From Rhytidiadelphus loreus (taxonomy: Eukaryota > Streptophyta > Bryopsida > Hypnales > Hylocomiaceae), in assembly GCA_947034895.1 (NCBI GenBank), contig OX344763.1, forward strand, positions 39,369,025-39,433,024: DNA of 64,000 nt, given 5' to 3'. Both the position numbers and the translations under genes were made by a program. The notes beneath the pieces are model-generated. The model did no database searches and was not told where the DNA came from. It saw nothing but the letters and a program-made list of their open reading frames with translations. Below, piece after piece: positions 60,799 to 64,000 of this stretch (the stretch's first letter is position 1; each line of letters starts with the position of its first letter).

Positions 60799-61487
60799 AC
60801 AATATAGTGACTTTTTTTTTCAAATTCTTTGGTTGAACCTATACATACAATATTCTTTATTGATTTCAGTGATATAAATATAACTTCAATATAATTGTAG
60901 TTTTCAAATCACGATAAGTTAAATTGGTCATTTTCAAATAACAAATCAATTTTTCTTCAAGAGTTAGATAAGGTCAGTTGCACATTGTGTCCCAATGTCC
61001 ATAAATATTTATTCGACAGACATTTTATTTATATACCAATCTTAAGAGATAACTTACATGGGTAGCAAAAGAACCATTTGAAGAAGGTGAAAACTTTGAT
61101 TCCTAAACTCATTTGATTTCATGCAAACTTTTCATTACTATTATCAACTCCATCTTGGATGAGTTGGAAGGATCCTTGGCCTTCAAATGGTGAAAAACTA
61201 TACCAAGTTCCAGTCCTAGTAAAGATGCCAAATAATTCGTAATTTCACCTTGAAATTCTTATTACATTGCAGAAGTCTACCAATTTAGTTGGTGCTAATT
61301 TCAATTTTAAAAAAATTGGCTAGTGAAAAATTGATATTGCAAGAAATAAACAGGTACTTTTGTGATTGAAAAGATGCAATTGGTGACCATAAGGAAAAAA
61401 AACGGTCCATTTTTGTGGAAGGACGAAATCAACTAGAGAAATTCCAAAAATTTCCTAAACATTGCTCTTGAGCATAGATGGTTTAAT
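60799..61487. other. Unclassified AT-rich sequence
   Basis: No gene, tandem repeat or element end could be supported. Confidence 0.4.
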
Positions 61488-61491
61488 TTAA

Positions 61492-61926
61492 TCCTTAAAG
61501 GATAGACTAATGACTATAAAAATCATCCCTTTGGTTACCATTTAAAAAAATTGCAAAAACACTCATTAGAAGTCAAACTATTGTACAAAACCTCTCATTT
61601 TTACAACAAAATTTCAAGGATGAATAGTTGCACTTTTGTCCTACTAGAAGGATTCTCTATCATCCATAGGATCTAAATCATCCTCGTAGCTGTTGAATTC
61701 ATAAATGATGCGAATGATGTTTTTCGGCCTATGAATGACAAAGAATCTCTCTATGCAACTATGCAAGACAAAAATGTAACTATTCATCTGCCAAATTTTG
61801 TGTGAAAAAGGAAGGTCATCTACAATAGTTTGACTTCCAATGAATGTTTTGGAATTATTTTAAGCCAGCAATTCACACAATACCAGAACAAATGATTTCC
61901 ACTATGATCATCTCGTCATTGAAGGA
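61492..61926. mobile_element. TTAA-flanked MITE (435 bp), fold-back type
   Basis: TTAA lies at 61,488-61,491 and 61,927-61,930. The ends are TCCTTAAAGGATAG and, reversed, TCCTTCAATGACGAG. The two halves are inverted relatives (AAGTCAAACTATTGTA against ACAATAGTTTGACTTC). Confidence 0.65.
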
Positions 61927-61937
61927 TTAAAGGTTAA

Positions 61938-62144
61938 TCCTTAAATGTCGAGGAGGACGTTTGACATCATCCTTGTAGTAGGATAGAAGTGCAACTATTC
62001 ATTCTTGAAATTTTGTTGTGAAAAAGGGAGATCTTCTATAATAGTTTGACTTTCAATGAGTGCTTTTGCTATTTCTAAAGCCCATGATTCACATTGTAAT
62101 GAAAAGGGATGATTTCCAAGGTCACCCCTTCGTCCTTTTAAGGC
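61938..62144. mobile_element. TTAA-flanked MITE (207 bp), directly beside the previous one
   Basis: TTAA lies at 61,934-61,937 and 62,145-62,148. The ends are TCCTTAAATGTCGAGGAGG and, reversed, GCCTTAAAAGGACGAAGG. Only a few bases separate it from the element at 61,492. Confidence 0.6.
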
Positions 62145-62179
62145 TTAAGCTTACTTTACACATCCAAATCTTGTCCCAT

Positions 62180-62545
62180 TTGAAATCTCCATTGCCGGTT
62201 TGGTTGACAGTTGGTCTACCTCGAAGATAGAATCGCCATCAATTCAGGAACTGTAGCAGGACTGCCAAATTTAGGGGTCCCTTGGAATCATTCAAAACCT
62301 GTCTTCTACTCTTCCTCGGTGGCCCACATAACTCCCCACCCAGAGGTCCCCACTCTCGGCCTTTACGCAAACCTCCACCGAACCTGTGCGAACCTGCCGA
62401 ACCTGCCGAACCTCCTCGACGGAGCCTGCCCGAACCTTGCCAAGTCTGCAGTCGCTGTCGGCTACCTGCCCTCCCAAGTTTCAGTTTGCCGACTTCCTGC
62501 ACATCTGCAGGTTTCTAGACCCGGTTCTTCGTCTCCTAAGATCTC
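62180..62545 (+). promoter_or_regulatory. Upstream region of BAH gene copy 2
   Basis: Alignable in order with 44,560-44,942 but much diverged, with extra runs of CGAACCTGC and no equivalent of the TTATAAG motif. Perfect identity with copy 1 begins abruptly at 62,546. Confidence 0.4.
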
Positions 62546-64000
62546 CGTCTCGTTGCTGTGGATTGCTTCCTAATCACGCAGCTAGTTTTGAGTTCCATTT
62601 CTGTGTACAGAGTTAGTTTCGGCTTGAGTTCTGTGGAGTTTGTGAAGCTAGCTAGCCTTGGATTCCAGGTTTTTGTGTCAGCGTTGAAATGTCTGGACCC
62701 TGCTTGTAGTTCAGAGAGAGCTCGGGATTCTTGTTTGTATTAGCAGTTTGTCGTCTCGTTATCGTGTATGCAAGTGTGCTTGCCTTGCCCACGGGGTCAT
62801 CAGTACGTTGAGTTCTCCACTGGCCGAGGCTCGTCGCTTTGAGTCTCTCGCACGTTTCGAAATCCTATCTAGGCCTGCTCGTTTTGGAGCTCTTCGCGTG
62901 TCTTGGACATTGTGCGTTTGAGTTCGTTGTTCTGTTCTGGAGCAGAGCTGTGCGCTTTCGTTTTGGCGTTCTGGAAGAGATCGAAGTGGAGTGCTGTGTT
63001 TGAGGCTTTTGTTTTCAGAGTCTTGGAAAGAAATGGCGGGGTCTTCTTCTGGTGCCGTGTTTCAATGGGGAAACAAGGAGGACGGGACTGATTCGAGTTA
63101 CGAGAGCATGTGTTATCGTGGTGTTTGGTACAATCTGTACGACTGTGTCTTTTGCAAGTCGGGGATGAAGACGCCATTTGTTGGGAAGCTGATGAGGTTG
63201 TTTGAGGATGAAGCTGGTGTTAGAAAAGTGCGCATTAGATGGTTTTTCCGTCCATATGAACTTCCAGTTTCTGTAACGAAAGATTTCCCGGAAGACATTC
63301 ACAACTCGAATGAGCTTTTTATTGCAATTGGGAACGTGAAAGGTGTAGAGAATGAGAATTTGGTGGAAGTGATTTGTGGAAAGGTGATGGTCCTTTGTAC
63401 GGCAAGTTATGGAAGAAATGTGATGCCGTTGCATGTGCACATTGATGTAGCCAACTATGTCTTCAATAGAGCATATGATGTGGCCAATCAAAAAGTTGTG
63501 AAAATGGTGAATATTCAGAATAAACAACTCGGTAAGGTCTAAACTCTTTGCCATTGATAATAGAGAGAGATAAGATTGATTGTGTTTACATATCTTTTGA
63601 GCTTTTCAATATTGCCAATATGTAGACATGTCTTTGGAGTATTTTACATTTGTATTATTCTAGATTTTGATGTTTTTTTTGTATTGTGTAGCACAAAAGT
63701 TTGTCAACAAGCAAGAGTGGATGTTAGTGTTTGAAAATGTGGAAATTGAAGAGTCGAAGTCAACAACCTTTGAAGATGGTGAATCGTCAACTTCAATGAG
63801 GAATTCTCGAGTTGTGGCAACAAAGCATCATTTAACAAGAACAACATCAATGGATTCTAGTGTATCTCAAGGCAAGAAGTTGAAAGGGAAAGAGAAGAGT
63901 ATAGATGAGTGAGCTCAAAAGATGTTGCCAAGTTGAAAACAATAGATTTAGATATGTTGTTAGATTAGAGTTTAAGTGAGAACATTATTAATGGATTGTA
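62546..64000 (+). repeat. Segmental duplicate B containing the BAH gene
   Basis: Matches 44,943-46,397 base for base as far as I could compare, and runs off the end of the window. Confidence 0.9.
63033..63912 (+). CDS. BAH-domain protein (ASI1-like, short), copy 2
   Basis: Exons 63,033-63,531 and 63,692-63,912 give the same ~239-residue product as copy 1, including the BAH motifs FVGKLMRLFEDEAG and RIRWFFRPYELP and the short Lys-rich tail. The intron, leader and downstream sequence are also the same. The gene is complete within the window. Because only the upstream region differs, the two copies may be expressed differently while making identical protein. The perfect identity could reflect recent duplication, gene conversion or an assembly artefact. 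Confidence 0.75.

Overview
The window looks like nuclear DNA from a land plant. It is AT-rich and packed with nested repeats. It has GT-AG introns, plant-type telomere-like motifs (AAACCCTAA), CACTA elements, and a two-exon gene for a BAH-domain protein of the plant ASI1 type. A moss, fern or lycophyte would fit the gene content, but nothing here fixes the species. True coding sequence is sparse and most of it lies inside a mobile element.

The main discovery is a very large DNA transposon at 7,242-26,373 (about 19.1 kb). Both ends carry the inverted 12-mer CCCCTCACTGCC next to a TTAA target duplication. The flanks on both sides belong to the same ~158-bp tandem repeat, and the repeat unit reads on across the TTAA, so the empty site can be inferred. 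Inside are: (i) a minus-strand FCP1-like HAD phosphatase gene (about 8.5-10.6 kb); (ii) a minus-strand gene (10.8-14.9 kb, four exons or more, three point lesions) for a ~1,277-residue protein with a ParB/DGQHR-like GQHS motif; (iii) a small unrecognised minus-strand exon (20.7-21.0 kb); (iv) a plus-strand 945-codon gene (22.06-25.49 kb) for a DUF7869-like protein with a transposase-like D / DN / GHTHDDID layout. That last gene is broken by one TGA codon and by a 584-bp MITE; removing the MITE and one 8-bp duplication restores the frame exactly. A CpG-rich hairpin palindrome (TTTAGCGCGA, one base, TCGCGCTAAA) is scattered through introns and intergenic gaps of this element. It also forms a seven-unit array with an exact 57-bp period ahead of gene iv. 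I saw it nowhere else in the window.

Outside this element the window is mostly other repeats. A ~5-kb LTR-like unit (TGTGAG...CTCACA ends, internal TATA box, no coding capacity) occurs at 695-5,713, 35,911-41,359 and 51,104-56,257. A partial copy at 59,290-60,798 runs from just downstream of the TATA position to the 3' end, as an R-U5 piece would. The first copy lies between 330-bp direct repeats; the third has a clean 5-bp duplication and sits inside a fold-back MITE. At least six small TTAA-flanked MITEs are present (33.2, 39.5, 46.9, 50.8, 61.5 and 61.9 kb), some with ends like those of the 19-kb element. Two CACTA elements lie at 27.9-28.6 and 29.1-30.8 kb; the second holds a ~1-kb fold-back and has landed in a 33-bp minisatellite.

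The only intact conventional gene is the BAH-domain gene at 45,430-46,309. A second copy at 63,033-63,912 appears identical over at least 1,455 bp, yet the upstream regions of the two copies are strongly diverged.
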